Shown: positions 1 to 6,981 of the stretch, piece by piece
Layout: each line of letters starts with the position of its first letter
Numbering within the stretch: position 1 is the stretch's first letter
Origin: RQOF01 sp964461135
GTDB lineage: Bacteria > Calditrichota > Calditrichia > RBG-13-44-9
NCBI GenBank assembly: GCA_964461135.1
Contig: CAYWTB010000071.1
Location: forward strand, 1-24,250
Direction of reading: 5' to 3'
Length of the DNA stretch: 24,250 nt
Notes under the pieces: model-generated
Databases searched by the model: none
What the model was told of the DNA's origin: nothing
What the model saw: only the letters and a program-made list of their open reading frames with translations
Translations under genes and position numbers: made by a program

Positions 1-66
1 CATACTCATACGATAACTTTTGCGGAGTTAAGGGCATAATCATTAAAATTATATTAAGAACGAATC

Positions 67-141
67 GCCGACGTAGCCCAATCTGGCAGAGGCGCAGGAT
101 TTAGGATCCTGTTGTTGTGAGTTCGACTCTCACCGTCGGCA
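67..141 (+). tRNA. tRNA with UAG anticodon (Leu-type) but short class I variable loop
   Basis: A full cloverleaf can be drawn. The acceptor stem is gccgacg/cgtcggc, the anticodon stem is CAGGA/TCCTG around loop TTTAGGA, and the T arm is GTGAG-TTCGACT-CTCAC. The discriminator base is A and no CCA is encoded. Anticodon UAG with G37 would read CUA/CUN leucine codons. The variable loop is only 5 nt (TTGTT), whereas bacterial tRNA-Leu is normally class II with a long variable arm. The D stem is three pairs plus a C-A mismatch. The cloverleaf is clear; the amino acid identity is inferred from the anticodon only. Confidence 0.85.
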
Positions 142-246
142 CAAATCGTAGTAGTATTGTAGTAATTTGTTTGGATTTCCTACTTTTTCGATTTTTCCTA
201 AAACTTTTAATTTTATTGAGTTATAGATAAACCTATTTATATCTAA

Positions 247-303
247 CCAGACTTAGGATCTGGTAGGAGAAATCCTGTGTGGGTTCAAGTCCCTCTCCGC
301 GCA
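247..303 (+). pseudogene. 3' half of a class II tRNA-Leu(UAG)
   Basis: The anticodon arm (CCAGA-CTTAGGA-TCTGG), a long variable arm with AGGA/TCCT around GAAA, a T arm (GTGGG-TTCAAGT-CCCTC, one T-T mismatch) and the acceptor 3' strand TCCGCGC plus A are all present. The matching 5' acceptor strand (GCGCGGA) and D arm are absent; AT-rich unrelated sequence stands in their place. A tRNA 3' half with a missing 5' half is the usual scar of a tyrosine-recombinase element integrating into a tRNA gene. Confidence 0.75.
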
Positions 304-311
304 CGAAAAAA

Positions 312-403
312 AAGATTAAAGATGAAGGATTAAAGATTAAAGACAAATGACAAAAGACATGATGGTACTTTTCCTTAATCCTTAATCTTTCATCTTTAAT
401 CTT
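312..403. repeat. Imperfect 31-bp inverted repeat between tRNA genes
   Basis: The left arm at 312-342 and the right arm at 373-403 are reverse complements at 28 of 31 positions, around a loop of 30 nt. The arms are themselves built from a GATTAAAG-type short repeat. The hairpin could end transcription of the upstream tRNA unit, or be a dispersed chromosomal repeat. It resembles host intergenic sequence more than phage sequence. Confidence 0.6.
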
Positions 404-414
404 AATTTACTCAA

Positions 415-488
415 GCGCCCGTAGCTCAATTGGATAGAGCATCAGACTTCGGATCTGAGGGTTGGGGGTTCGAGTCCCTCCGGGCGTG
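415..488 (+). tRNA. tRNA-Arg (anticodon UCG)
   Basis: Standard class I cloverleaf. The acceptor is GCGCCCG/CGGGCGT with a terminal G-U, the anticodon stem is TCAGA/TCTGA around CTTCGGA, and the T arm is GGGGG-TTCGAGT-CCCTC. The discriminator is G and no CCA is encoded. It is intact and is the last gene before the phage late operon terminator, so its 3' end is a natural candidate for the prophage attachment core; the second att copy would lie outside the window. Confidence 0.93.
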
Positions 489-536
489 CTACTAAAAACC
501 TAATAAATACTTGATTATTTGAATATTGAGACACCG

Positions 537-663
537 GGAGCGGTGCGGAAAAGGGCGAAATGCGCCTAAAACTGGAGGAGCGTTCCAGGAGCGTGTTTAT
601 AAATAATTTAAGCCCGGACACAGGCAACCCGGGCTTTGGCGGAAGAGGAGCGCTTTGGGAGCG
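537..663 (+). repeat. Five GGAGCG repeats, two pairs with 11-bp spacing
   Basis: GGAGCG occurs at 537, 577, 588, 647 and 658. The 577/588 and 647/658 copies form pairs offset by exactly 11 bp, and the two pairs flank the terminator hairpin. The stretch holds no convincing gene. Short direct repeats beside a tRNA 3' end could be arm-type recombinase sites, but this is inference. Confidence 0.4.
610..636 (-). terminator. Terminator hairpin ending the late operon
   Basis: An 8-bp GC-rich stem (AAGCCCGG/CCGGGCTT) with an 11-nt loop lies 42 nt past the stop of the last tail gene. On the minus strand it is followed by an AT-rich, partly T-rich stretch (TTAAATTATTTATAA). This fits a factor-independent terminator of moderate strength. 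Confidence 0.6.
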
Positions 664-677
664 CGGGGGATTTAAAA

Positions 678-1292
678 TTAAACGCTAACCGGTATGGCAT
701 AATTCGAATAATCATCTTTATCAATTATGAAAGATAAATTAATCAGATGAATGACAATTTCATTTCTATTAATAAAGGAATCATGATCCAGAAAATAATT
801 CCTTGAACCAAATAAAATTTTTTTGCTCTCTGCAGGAAAATATAATCTAAAATACCAGGTTTCTTTTGTTAAAAAATAATTATCTAGCCACGAAGAAAAT
901 GCGATTATCGCATCACCATCGCCTACAACAACACCCAAATTACCAGAAGCCAAAGGATCATTTGTTCCACTATATTTAATACAGGCTAATGTCCCCGCTC
1001 CTCCTGTAAGCTTAACTTCAATTATCTGAAAACCACTGGAATTATTTTCATAAATATCCCCAACTACCGGGCTATCAATAATACCAGATACCGTGAAAAC
1101 AAAAAAATCAAGATTAATTTCCAGGGCATTGGCCTCCACATTAACCTGGTATCCTATGATTTCAGGATTTCCCGAACGATCCTCACCAAGCAATTTATTC
1201 ACCTTGTATTGTTTATTATTTTTGGATCGGACCGAACCAATATTATAATATGTCCCGGATGCTGATGGGCTAAATTGAAGATTTGCTTTCAT
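678..1292 (-). CDS. Tail-tip/baseplate protein with inserted 72-residue domain
   Basis: The last gene of the late operon encodes 204 residues. I do not recognise the family. Its position after tape measure, hub-like and small tail proteins suggests a tail-tip component. The start overlaps the upstream stop as ATGA, so translation is coupled. Residues 64-135 (from FVFTVSG to the SSW end) are about 58% identical, by hand alignment without gaps, to residues 250-321 of the hub-like protein two genes upstream. The pattern NNSS-F-I, SG-NDP-ASG and GDA-I-FS-W is shared. Sequence on either side of this block is not obviously alike, which points to a mobile domain. No signal peptide or membrane segment is seen. 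The DNA is more AT-rich than the capsid genes. Confidence 0.75.
   Translation of the reverse strand: MKANLQFSPSASGTYYNIGSVRSKNNKQYKVNKLLGEDRSGNPEIIGYQVNVEANALEINLDFFVFTVSGIIDSPVVGDIYENNSSGFQIIEVKLTGGAGTLACIKYSGTNDPLASGNLGVVVGDGDAIIAFSSWLDNYFLTKETWYFRLYFPAESKKILFGSRNYFLDHDSFINRNEIVIHLINLSFIIDKDDYSNYAIPVSV
888..1103 (-). other. Inserted domain, copy 2 (in last tail gene)
   Basis: This encodes residues 64-135 of the host protein. It is matched by 1939-2154 in the hub-like gene at 42 of 72 residues. Glycine- and asparagine-rich patches and alternating hydrophobic residues suggest a small beta sandwich exposed on the tail tip. Confidence 0.75.
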
Positions 1293-1618
1293 GTTTCTTT
1301 ATCCACATTAATTACAGTTATATTCCCATCTCTGGGATTGGCTTTTAAATCCTTTATTTGAACATTATATGTAACAGAGTTATAAATAAATTGTGGATTC
1401 TCTTCTATGGCTAGTTCTTCCAGATAATCCAGCTGGGCGGATGTCAGGATCCCAAATGTAATTATCCATTTTTTCCATGCAGCATAAACCTTGCGGATTC
1501 TGGTTTTATTAGCGACAATGAACTCTTTCTCTTCGGTTTCAAATGAAGGGATAATTTTTACAGCCAAAAAATCGGTAGCCGCGGATCCAGAATCCTTTTT
1601 AAATTGAAAGCTTATCAT
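1289..1618 (-). CDS. Small tail protein (109 aa), possible baseplate/distal-tail component
   Basis: The gene overlaps the hub-like gene upstream and the next tail gene downstream by 4 nt each, so all three are translationally coupled. The protein is mixed alpha/beta with a central basic-aromatic stretch (RKVYAAWKKWIITFG) and a C-terminal beta-rich part. I do not recognise the family with certainty; gene order (tape measure, hub, this gene, last tail gene) supports a structural tail-tip role. No membrane segment or signal peptide is visible. Confidence 0.7.
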   Translation of the reverse strand: MISFQFKKDSGSAATDFLAVKIIPSFETEEKEFIVANKTRIRKVYAAWKKWIITFGILTSAQLDYLEELAIEENPQFIYNSVTYNVQIKDLKANPRDGNITVINVDKET

Positions 1619-2901
1619 ATTTCCAATACCGTTATGTCTGTAAAGAAATCAAAGATATGATTCTCCGCTTTTAATACCAAGAATTCTGTTCCATCGATTG
1701 AAACTTTTCTTCCCGGAGGAATGAATTCCAGGCATTGAGTTTTAAAATAATCCTTATCTTTCCTGATATAATAATTATGAATATCATCAAATGTCTGTGC
1801 AATAACAATATCCTTCACCCAGACATTCTGGACGATTCCGTAATCGACCACCAGGTTAAAATCCTTAAAAACATTTATATCGTTTATTGATTCGCCTGAT
1901 GCACTGCCCTGGGCCTCTATCCAGTACCATGAATCTGCCCAGGCGGAAAACGATATCGTCGCATCGCCGGATCCCGATACCCGGGTTAAAGTACCTGACG
2001 CGGATGGATCATTTGATCCTGAAGATCTTATACAAACCAGATCTCCTATTCCTCCTGATATTTTCACATCCCTTATAGTAAAATTGCTACTGTTATTCGA
2101 ATAAACATTTCCGGGGACCGGGTACGTGGAAACGCCTGAGACGGAAAACACAAAAACATCAGTAATTTCCTCTTCATATTTAACACCATCCACATAATTC
2201 TCAGTTACCAGACCCTGCAATTTCTTATTTAAAAGGGTCAGGGCGATGGTGGGGGGCGCTCCATACCATCCGTACCAGGTTTTGTATTGAAACCGGATTC
2301 CATCATAATTGAAGAACATAGCCCCAAATATCTGGCACAACTCATTTACAAATTCTGCTGTCTGTTTATTTGCAATATAGCTGGTATAATCCACCCCGGA
2401 ATCATAATATTTAAAGCGGATATCCCCAAATTCAAATGCCTTATAGGCGGGATTGGGATATTGATTGCTGGGGAATATTCCGCCACTCGAATCTCCCAGG
2501 GTAACGATGAAATCTGAGACATATTGCCGCTCAAAATTACCAGAAAAGTATTTAGATAGACGCTCGTTCTTATATGTAGTCAAAAAGGGACTATAACAAT
2601 TAAACGATACCGTTTCCTCAACCCGGTTATATTCCACACTGCGGGAATCCACCACAAAAGACATATCAGGATAAACCGGTGGATTTATAACCAGGTATTT
2701 ATTATTCCAGTTTGCACCGGTGAGAATAGCATCCACCCAGCCGCCTTCATTCAATAGTTCAATACTGATATTCATCGGTATAATAAATCCCAGCCGGTCC
2801 TGATCTTCAAAGCTGATTGAAAAGTTTTTAATCAGAGAGCTCTCAATATTGTTTCCATCAAGCGTGAGGACCACATCACCGATCTGGCTGGGGATTGACA
2901 T
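1615..2901 (-). CDS. Tail-tip hub-like protein with inserted 72-residue domain
   Basis: 428 residues, starting on the A of the tape-measure stop (TAATG). Directly following the tape measure is the usual site of distal tail, hub or tail-associated proteins. Residues 1-110 are beta-rich (SIPSQIGDVVLTLDG, then FSISFEDQDRLGF), and residues 180-210 (AEFVNELCQIFGAMFFNYDG) resemble late-control/hub proteins, which thread DNA and contact the cell envelope. Residues 250-321 are the domain shared with the last tail gene. The sequence resumes at about 340 with a beta-rich tail (WVKDIVIAQTFDD). Removing the insert would leave a protein of about 350 residues, closer to ordinary hub proteins. The specific family is inferred from position and composition, not from catalytic motifs. 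Confidence 0.75.
   Translation of the reverse strand: MSIPSQIGDVVLTLDGNNIESSLIKNFSISFEDQDRLGFIIPMNISIELLNEGGWVDAILTGANWNNKYLVINPPVYPDMSFVVDSRSVEYNRVEETVSFNCYSPFLTTYKNERLSKYFSGNFERQYVSDFIVTLGDSSGGIFPSNQYPNPAYKAFEFGDIRFKYYDSGVDYTSYIANKQTAEFVNELCQIFGAMFFNYDGIRFQYKTWYGWYGAPPTIALTLLNKKLQGLVTENYVDGVKYEEEITDVFVFSVSGVSTYPVPGNVYSNNSSNFTIRDVKISGGIGDLVCIRSSGSNDPSASGTLTRVSGSGDATISFSAWADSWYWIEAQGSASGESINDINVFKDFNLVVDYGIVQNVWVKDIVIAQTFDDIHNYYIRKDKDYFKTQCLEFIPPGRKVSIDGTEFLVLKAENHIFDFFTDITVLEI
1939..2154 (-). other. Inserted domain, copy 1 (in hub-like gene)
   Basis: This encodes residues 250-321 of the hub-like protein and is the partner of the copy at 888-1103. Both copies start at a V-F-(S/T)-V-S-G motif and end in GDA(T/I)I-FS-W. 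Confidence 0.75.
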
Positions 2902-5129
2902 TACAGGGATCTCCTCTCTTCCAGTTCTTCCTGCTTGCGAACAACCAGGTATAAATCGCGGCCATCTCCGCGGATGGTGCCGGCAATATTGATAACGCTT
3001 TCCTTAAATCCCTCTTTTATGGATTCCTTTATGAGACGACTATCAAATCCAACTGGAAAAGTTGCCGGCTGCTGGACCTGGCCCCCGGCCTGATATCCGG
3101 GGGCACCGCCCCGGGATCCCGGCCGGTTCATGGCTTCCAGAAGCGGGAGAAACATCCGGGTGGAAAGCTGATTCATCACAAATTCATCGCGGCGGACACC
3201 GATTATGCCATCCTCACCGGATGGAGTGAACATGCTCTGGAATAGATCCGCCTGGGTGACAAGGCCGCCCCCCGCTTTACCAGCCGGTTTATAGGATACC
3301 GCTGATATTTTCTTCAGCTGGGCATATGCCAGGGCGAAATTGATTGCCGAGATCCCGATATTGAAGGGATAGGGATAATCCCGAAACGCCCGCTGAGCTG
3401 CCAGGTAAGCATTCATGAGCGCTTCAGCTATGGATGCACCTTTACCGATCTGAAACATGGCCTCAGATTGTCCCTGGAAGGCATCCATGAGCAGAGCGCC
3501 CATGGCGATGGTATCCATGGCCGATTCTCTCGCGAGCTTCTTTTTTTCCCCGCTAAAACTTTGTTCCAATGCCCATTTTTTATCCATTAACTGTTTATAT
3601 AAAAGAGATTCCTCACCATATTGATTTTCGACCATTTCCAACTGATCATTTATCAGGGATGATCTATGAAAATACTCCCGTTCCATCTGATCCGCCCACA
3701 TCCCGCTGAAATCAGTGCTCACTTGCGCGAGGGTCCCGAATGTCTCAATCTCTTTGAAGCTCAGATCATCCAGCCGGCTTTTAGCCAGATCAATCGAGTC
3801 TTTAGAAATTAAATCGGCTTTTTTTGTGGGTGTCTTTGCCTCCGGCCCCGGTTCTTCCCCCCCGGTGAGGACGGATTCAATTATTCCTTTTTTGGAATAT
3901 AGATCATCCAGCTTATCGGCCATGTCCGTAATTTCCAGGCTAAAATTCTGAACGTTACCGGTAGCTATCGCCACTCCGTTTTTAATCGCTTCCCACAGAT
4001 TAAATGCTGCTGGATCCGCCTTTTCCATCTTCTGATAAGTTTCTTCAATTTCCAGGTTGATTTTGAGCAGCTCCGCCCGCAGGTCCGCTGTGGCCAGTTT
4101 ATCAACCTCCTCCCGGTATGCCTTTAATTTCCTGGTGGCCCTCTCTGTGGCGCTTTCATTTTTGAGCCATAACGTGACCACCATACCCAATCCCAGAAGC
4201 AGCCAGCCCCCCGGACCAATGGATGCATATAATCCGCGAACAGCCAGGCCGATTCCGCGAAGCATCGGGGGGACCTTAATTCCGACAACCAAAAATGATG
4301 TCATTGCAAGGGCAGTATTGCGGGTTCCCTCATCCATGCCGGCAATGTTTTCCAATACAGGTTTAAGTATTTTCAGTAATGGAGTGAGAACGTCCTTAAT
4401 AATATCGCCGCCTACTTCCTGCACATCCCCCAGAATATTCGAGAACTGCTCCATCTGGCCGGCCCCATCTTTTGCGGCTGCCTCGGCCTGGGTAAAGCCG
4501 TCAGTCATGGCCTGCTGCAAAACAGCCATCTTCTTGGTTTCATCTTTTACCGAGCGAAGGGCCGGGATATACCGCTGCAGCTGGGTGAAGTTCCCCTGGT
4601 AAGCCAGGGCAATTCCCTTTAGAGCCATTTCCTGGGATAGGCCTGCATCAGCGAAGGCAGTGGCCAGGCCGATGGCGCCTTTTGTTACCTCATCTGTCTT
4701 TTCAAAGGCAATTCCCATATTGATGGCGAGAGCCTGCAGCATTTCATTCTGTTCATCCCCGCTGGTTGTTACTGATTGAATGGCCGATGCCTGGTCTTTT
4801 AGAAGTTTAAAACTCTCTTCCGTATAGAGATTGCGCGTTTTTAGCGCGGCCGCCAGCTTGGTATCAGCCTTTTCCTGAATGTTGGATAGTTCCACCATTC
4901 GCTTTGCCGGACCCAGCACCAGGTTATATGTCCGCCGGAGCCCATCCAGAGCGAGGCCCACCTTCGCAAAGCCGACAATAACATTATCTACTTTCGCCTG
5001 CAGATGGAATGGTTTTTCCGTTTTATCCCGGGTTTTATCCAGCGCCTGTTCGGCCTTTTTTGCGCCTTCCAGGAATTTATCGGCTCTCAGGCCCAGGATA
5101 AAATTAAAGTCTCTAAAACTAAGAGGCAT
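2901..5129 (-). CDS. Tail tape measure protein
   Basis: 742 residues. Tape measure proteins set tail length and are packed inside the tail tube. Seen here: a long helical, alanine- and lysine-rich N-terminal half with coiled-coil character (residues 15-130 and 195-265), a hydrophobic central segment (about 272-322, including PGGWLLLGLGMVVTLWL), a second helical region rich in K and E (about 325-560), and a glycine-rich C-terminal part. At about 0.15 nm per residue, a rule known from siphophages, the tail would be near 110 nm. The start overlaps the stop of the frameshifted chaperone (TAATG) and the end overlaps the hub gene in the same way. Its position right after a G/GT-type chaperone pair strongly supports the call. 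Confidence 0.92.
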   Translation of the reverse strand: MPLSFRDFNFILGLRADKFLEGAKKAEQALDKTRDKTEKPFHLQAKVDNVIVGFAKVGLALDGLRRTYNLVLGPAKRMVELSNIQEKADTKLAAALKTRNLYTEESFKLLKDQASAIQSVTTSGDEQNEMLQALAINMGIAFEKTDEVTKGAIGLATAFADAGLSQEMALKGIALAYQGNFTQLQRYIPALRSVKDETKKMAVLQQAMTDGFTQAEAAAKDGAGQMEQFSNILGDVQEVGGDIIKDVLTPLLKILKPVLENIAGMDEGTRNTALAMTSFLVVGIKVPPMLRGIGLAVRGLYASIGPGGWLLLGLGMVVTLWLKNESATERATRKLKAYREEVDKLATADLRAELLKINLEIEETYQKMEKADPAAFNLWEAIKNGVAIATGNVQNFSLEITDMADKLDDLYSKKGIIESVLTGGEEPGPEAKTPTKKADLISKDSIDLAKSRLDDLSFKEIETFGTLAQVSTDFSGMWADQMEREYFHRSSLINDQLEMVENQYGEESLLYKQLMDKKWALEQSFSGEKKKLARESAMDTIAMGALLMDAFQGQSEAMFQIGKGASIAEALMNAYLAAQRAFRDYPYPFNIGISAINFALAYAQLKKISAVSYKPAGKAGGGLVTQADLFQSMFTPSGEDGIIGVRRDEFVMNQLSTRMFLPLLEAMNRPGSRGGAPGYQAGGQVQQPATFPVGFDSRLIKESIKEGFKESVINIAGTIRGDGRDLYLVVRKQEELEERRSL

Positions 5130-5739
5130 TAACGGCTCCGTGCTATGGAAAGCAGGGCCCAGGTCCGAACCTGGCTTTCCGGTTGTTTATTCAGGAATTT
5201 AATCGCCCGCATATCTCCTCCGCTCGCGTGATATTCTACACTGGCTTCTTCTGCTTCGATTTCAATCTCTTTGCCTTCGTTCCCCCCGAATCCTTCCCTG
5301 ATGACTTTTCCGGGCCGGTGGCCGTCATCGCCGCCTGAGCTATCAATCCCAATGCATTCCCGAAGCTGCTCAATTTTTTCATAAACGGCCTGTTTATTAA
5401 AAAAAAATCATCAAACATCTCTCCCAGCTGGGTATTGGTTACCGGATCCAGATTAACGAAATTCCAGGATTGTTTGAAAGAGACCAACCGCCAGATCCGA
5501 TGGGGCAGCTCAAGGATCCAGCCGAGATTAAATTTTCTCCGGAGAATTATCCCCCAGAATTCACCCAGAAGATCATGCCTGGCCAGGAGGCGCGGGAGAT
5601 CCTTCATTGAAATTGCATTATCCCTCCCGGCAAGATTGGATATTTTCAGAATCAACCTGGTGAGCGCTTTATCCTGGGCCCAGGTTAGTTCGGTATGCAG
5701 AAACGGAACTTTTCCAATACGGTATTCTTTATGGTCCAT
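5129..5739 (-). CDS. Tail assembly chaperone, -1 frameshift product (GT-like, about 203 aa)
   Basis: The upstream frame encodes 153 residues up to Gly-Gly at a G GGG GGA heptamer (5281-5287). A -1 slip there enters a frame open for 50 more codons (beginning NEGKEIEIEAEEAS) and ending at a TAA whose final A is the first base of the tape-measure ATG. The extension has no stop until exactly the next gene. In lambda and many other long-tailed phages the equivalent genes make G and a rarer GT fusion by -1 frameshifting; GT binds the tape measure and recruits tail tube subunits. Slippery site, frame phase, gene order and lack of any other gene in 5130-5235 all agree. Frameshift efficiency is unknown. 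An ATG inside the extension (5210-5208), preceded by GGAGGAG, could also start a 27-residue product. Confidence 0.85.
5236..5739 (-). CDS. Tail assembly chaperone, unshifted product (G-like, 167 aa)
   Basis: The unshifted reading ends at TAG 15 codons past the slippery site. The protein is alpha-helical with a basic, low-complexity C-terminus rich in K, S and G (ends KSKQKKPV), similar in size to lambda gpG (140 residues) and related chaperones. Start ATG is preceded by AGGAAG with short spacing. It lies between the fibre-like gene and the tape measure, as expected. Function is assigned from location and the frameshift arrangement; primary sequence alone would not identify it. Confidence 0.85.
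   Translation of the reverse strand: MDHKEYRIGKVPFLHTELTWAQDKALTRLILKISNLAGRDNAISMKDLPRLLARHDLLGEFWGIILRRKFNLGWILELPHRIWRLVSFKQSWNFVNLDPVTNTQLGEMFDDFFLINRPFMKKLSSFGNALGLIAQAAMTATGPEKSSGKDSGGTKAKRLKSKQKKPV
5281..5287 (-). promoter_or_regulatory. Programmed -1 ribosomal frameshift site GGGGGGA
   Basis: On the minus strand the bases read TCG GGG GGA ACG in the G-like frame, so the heptamer fits the X XXY YYZ rule exactly. After a -1 slip both tRNA-Gly re-pair with GGG codons. I did not identify a convincing stimulatory pseudoknot by eye. Confidence 0.8.
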
Positions 5740-5766
5740 TTATCTTCCTGATTTCTTTCTTTATTA

Positions 5767-6405
5767 TTAATTTGTATTATCTTCCCTTTTCCAAAAATAA
5801 TTTAATTCAGATGTCCCGCTTACCAAACGATACACAACGAACCCTCCCGATATAGGTTCAACTGATAAAATATCATTGATCGATATTGATGAGCCTTTGG
5901 GTGTTATCCAATATCGGTCATTTATTCCTGCATTTGCAACCGTGACGGTATCAGTAATTGCTGTACCACTGAAGGCCCTAGATCCGCTTCCCGGATTATC
6001 CAATAAATGATTTATTGTCGGACTGAGTTTGGCTCTGGTAATAGTGCTATCTTCCAGACCAATATCCGCTGGAAGCCGTCCCTCCCTGGCTCCGCCCAAT
6101 CCATAACCATATTCATCAATAGCTAATTTTGAATAGTATAATGTTTTATTGGCAATATTATCCCCCGTGATGGCTCCGGTGCCAATTTTAGCCCCCGTAA
6201 CAGCGCCATTAGCAATCCCCGCGGTTAGCAGCTGATTACTCGTGTTCAGATTATTAAAAAAACTGGTCGTGTCATACCAAACGCCCCCGCTCCGCATTTT
6301 AAACCCATATCTGAACTTCAGGGTGTCGGTTTCCACCTTCTTGCCCTGGGGCCAGAGGGGAAGGATCATAATAAATAAAAGCAATAATATTTTATGGGTA
6401 CGCAA
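5767..6405 (-). CDS. Fibre-like protein with N-terminal signal peptide
   Basis: About 212 residues from a TTG start at 6405, chosen because GGAGGA stands 8 nt upstream; an in-frame ATG 30 nt earlier lacks a comparable site. From this start the protein begins MRTHKILLLLFIMILPLWPQG, a standard signal peptide. Next comes a repeat-like stretch of short beta/loop elements (GAVTGAKIGTGAITGDNIANKT and similar), typical of phage fibre shafts and collagen- or beta-helix-type spikes, and then a beta-rich C-terminal half. A Sec signal is odd for a virion protein assembled in the cytoplasm. It may be a secreted or periplasmic moron product with fibre ancestry. The start overlaps the previous gene by 14 nt. 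Confidence 0.7.
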   Translation of the reverse strand: MRTHKILLLLFIMILPLWPQGKKVETDTLKFRYGFKMRSGGVWYDTTSFFNNLNTSNQLLTAGIANGAVTGAKIGTGAITGDNIANKTLYYSKLAIDEYGYGLGGAREGRLPADIGLEDSTITRAKLSPTINHLLDNPGSGSRAFSGTAITDTVTVANAGINDRYWITPKGSSISINDILSVEPISGGFVVYRLVSGTSELNYFWKREDNTN

Positions 6406-6700
6406 AATCTGTGTCCTCCGCTTTAACAATACCATCCCGGATTACCCGGACCTCAACCTGTTGGCTGCCATGTTGAACCGGTACCTGGGCACCCGAGGGG
6501 CCGCTATATAAAACATAGTTTCCATTAGTTACCTGAGTCGGAAAATCATATTGGCCGGACATATTGGCGTTTTCAGTCAGCTGGATACAATCATCCGGGG
6601 CTGTCCCCCCCTCAGGCAGCAGCCAGAGCGTCAGGCCGGTTTCACGGGCATCAGTGCTTTTATTGCGAATGGTTATGGATTCGGTGTATATGGCCGCCAT
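6392..6700 (-). CDS. Small beta-rich protein of unknown function (102 aa)
   Basis: The ATG at 6700 overlaps the stop of the upstream membrane protein (TGATG) and has GGGAG 8 nt before it. The sequence is beta-rich without membrane segments or signal peptide (SITIRNKSTD, then QVPVQHGSQQVEVRVIRDG). Its place between the fibre-like gene and the membrane protein suggests a fibre or lysis accessory role, but I cannot name a family. A beta-sandwich binding domain is one possibility. Confidence 0.65.
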   Translation of the reverse strand: MAAIYTESITIRNKSTDARETGLTLWLLPEGGTAPDDCIQLTENANMSGQYDFPTQVTNGNYVLYSGPSGAQVPVQHGSQQVEVRVIRDGIVKAEDTDFAYP

Positions 6701-6981
6701 CAATTTTTCTCCCGCAAATGGGTATTCAGATCTTTCTGGATGGTTGCTATATCTTTTTTATTCTCATCAACTGCATCCCAAATCCTTTTCAGTTTCTCTG
6801 TCAAATGTGATACAGTTACAAATCCTTCCAGGGATTTTTCCAGGCGGGACATTGTTTGAGTAAGAAAATTTATACTGGCATTAAGTTTTGATAAGAACCA
6901 GATCAGTGCCCCGGTCTGCAAGAGCAGAAAAATGGCAATCGTGATACCAAATGAGAGGATTTCTTTAGAGATAGTCATCAT
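6700..6981 (-). CDS. Single-span membrane protein with coiled coil, likely lysis accessory
   Basis: About 93 residues from the first of two adjacent ATG codons; a longer in-frame reading exists upstream inside the amidase gene but lacks a better ribosome site. Residues about 9-30 (FGITIAIFLLLQTGALIWFL) form one membrane span, followed by a 60-residue charged coiled coil ending in KDLNTHLREKN. It overlaps the amidase C-terminus by 17 nt. This layout resembles holin-associated or inner-spanin-like proteins, in which a membrane anchor carries a periplasmic or cytoplasmic coil. Without a visible partner lipoprotein, the spanin reading stays weak. Confidence 0.65.
   Translation of the reverse strand: MMTISKEILSFGITIAIFLLLQTGALIWFLSKLNASINFLTQTMSRLEKSLEGFVTVSHLTEKLKRIWDAVDENKKDIATIQKDLNTHLREKN

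Noticed and set aside
236..303. Complete tRNA-Leu with an intron
   Set aside because: No 5' acceptor strand matching TCCGCGC or D arm is found between the first tRNA and this fragment.
442..627. Minus-strand frame ending in PEGLEPPTLRSEV
   Set aside because: It is the antisense of the tRNA-Arg gene and the terminator region; this peptide pattern is a known artefact of tRNA genes.
4057..4602. Plus-strand 181-codon frame
   Set aside because: Antisense shadow of the tape-measure gene with low-complexity S/R/P composition.
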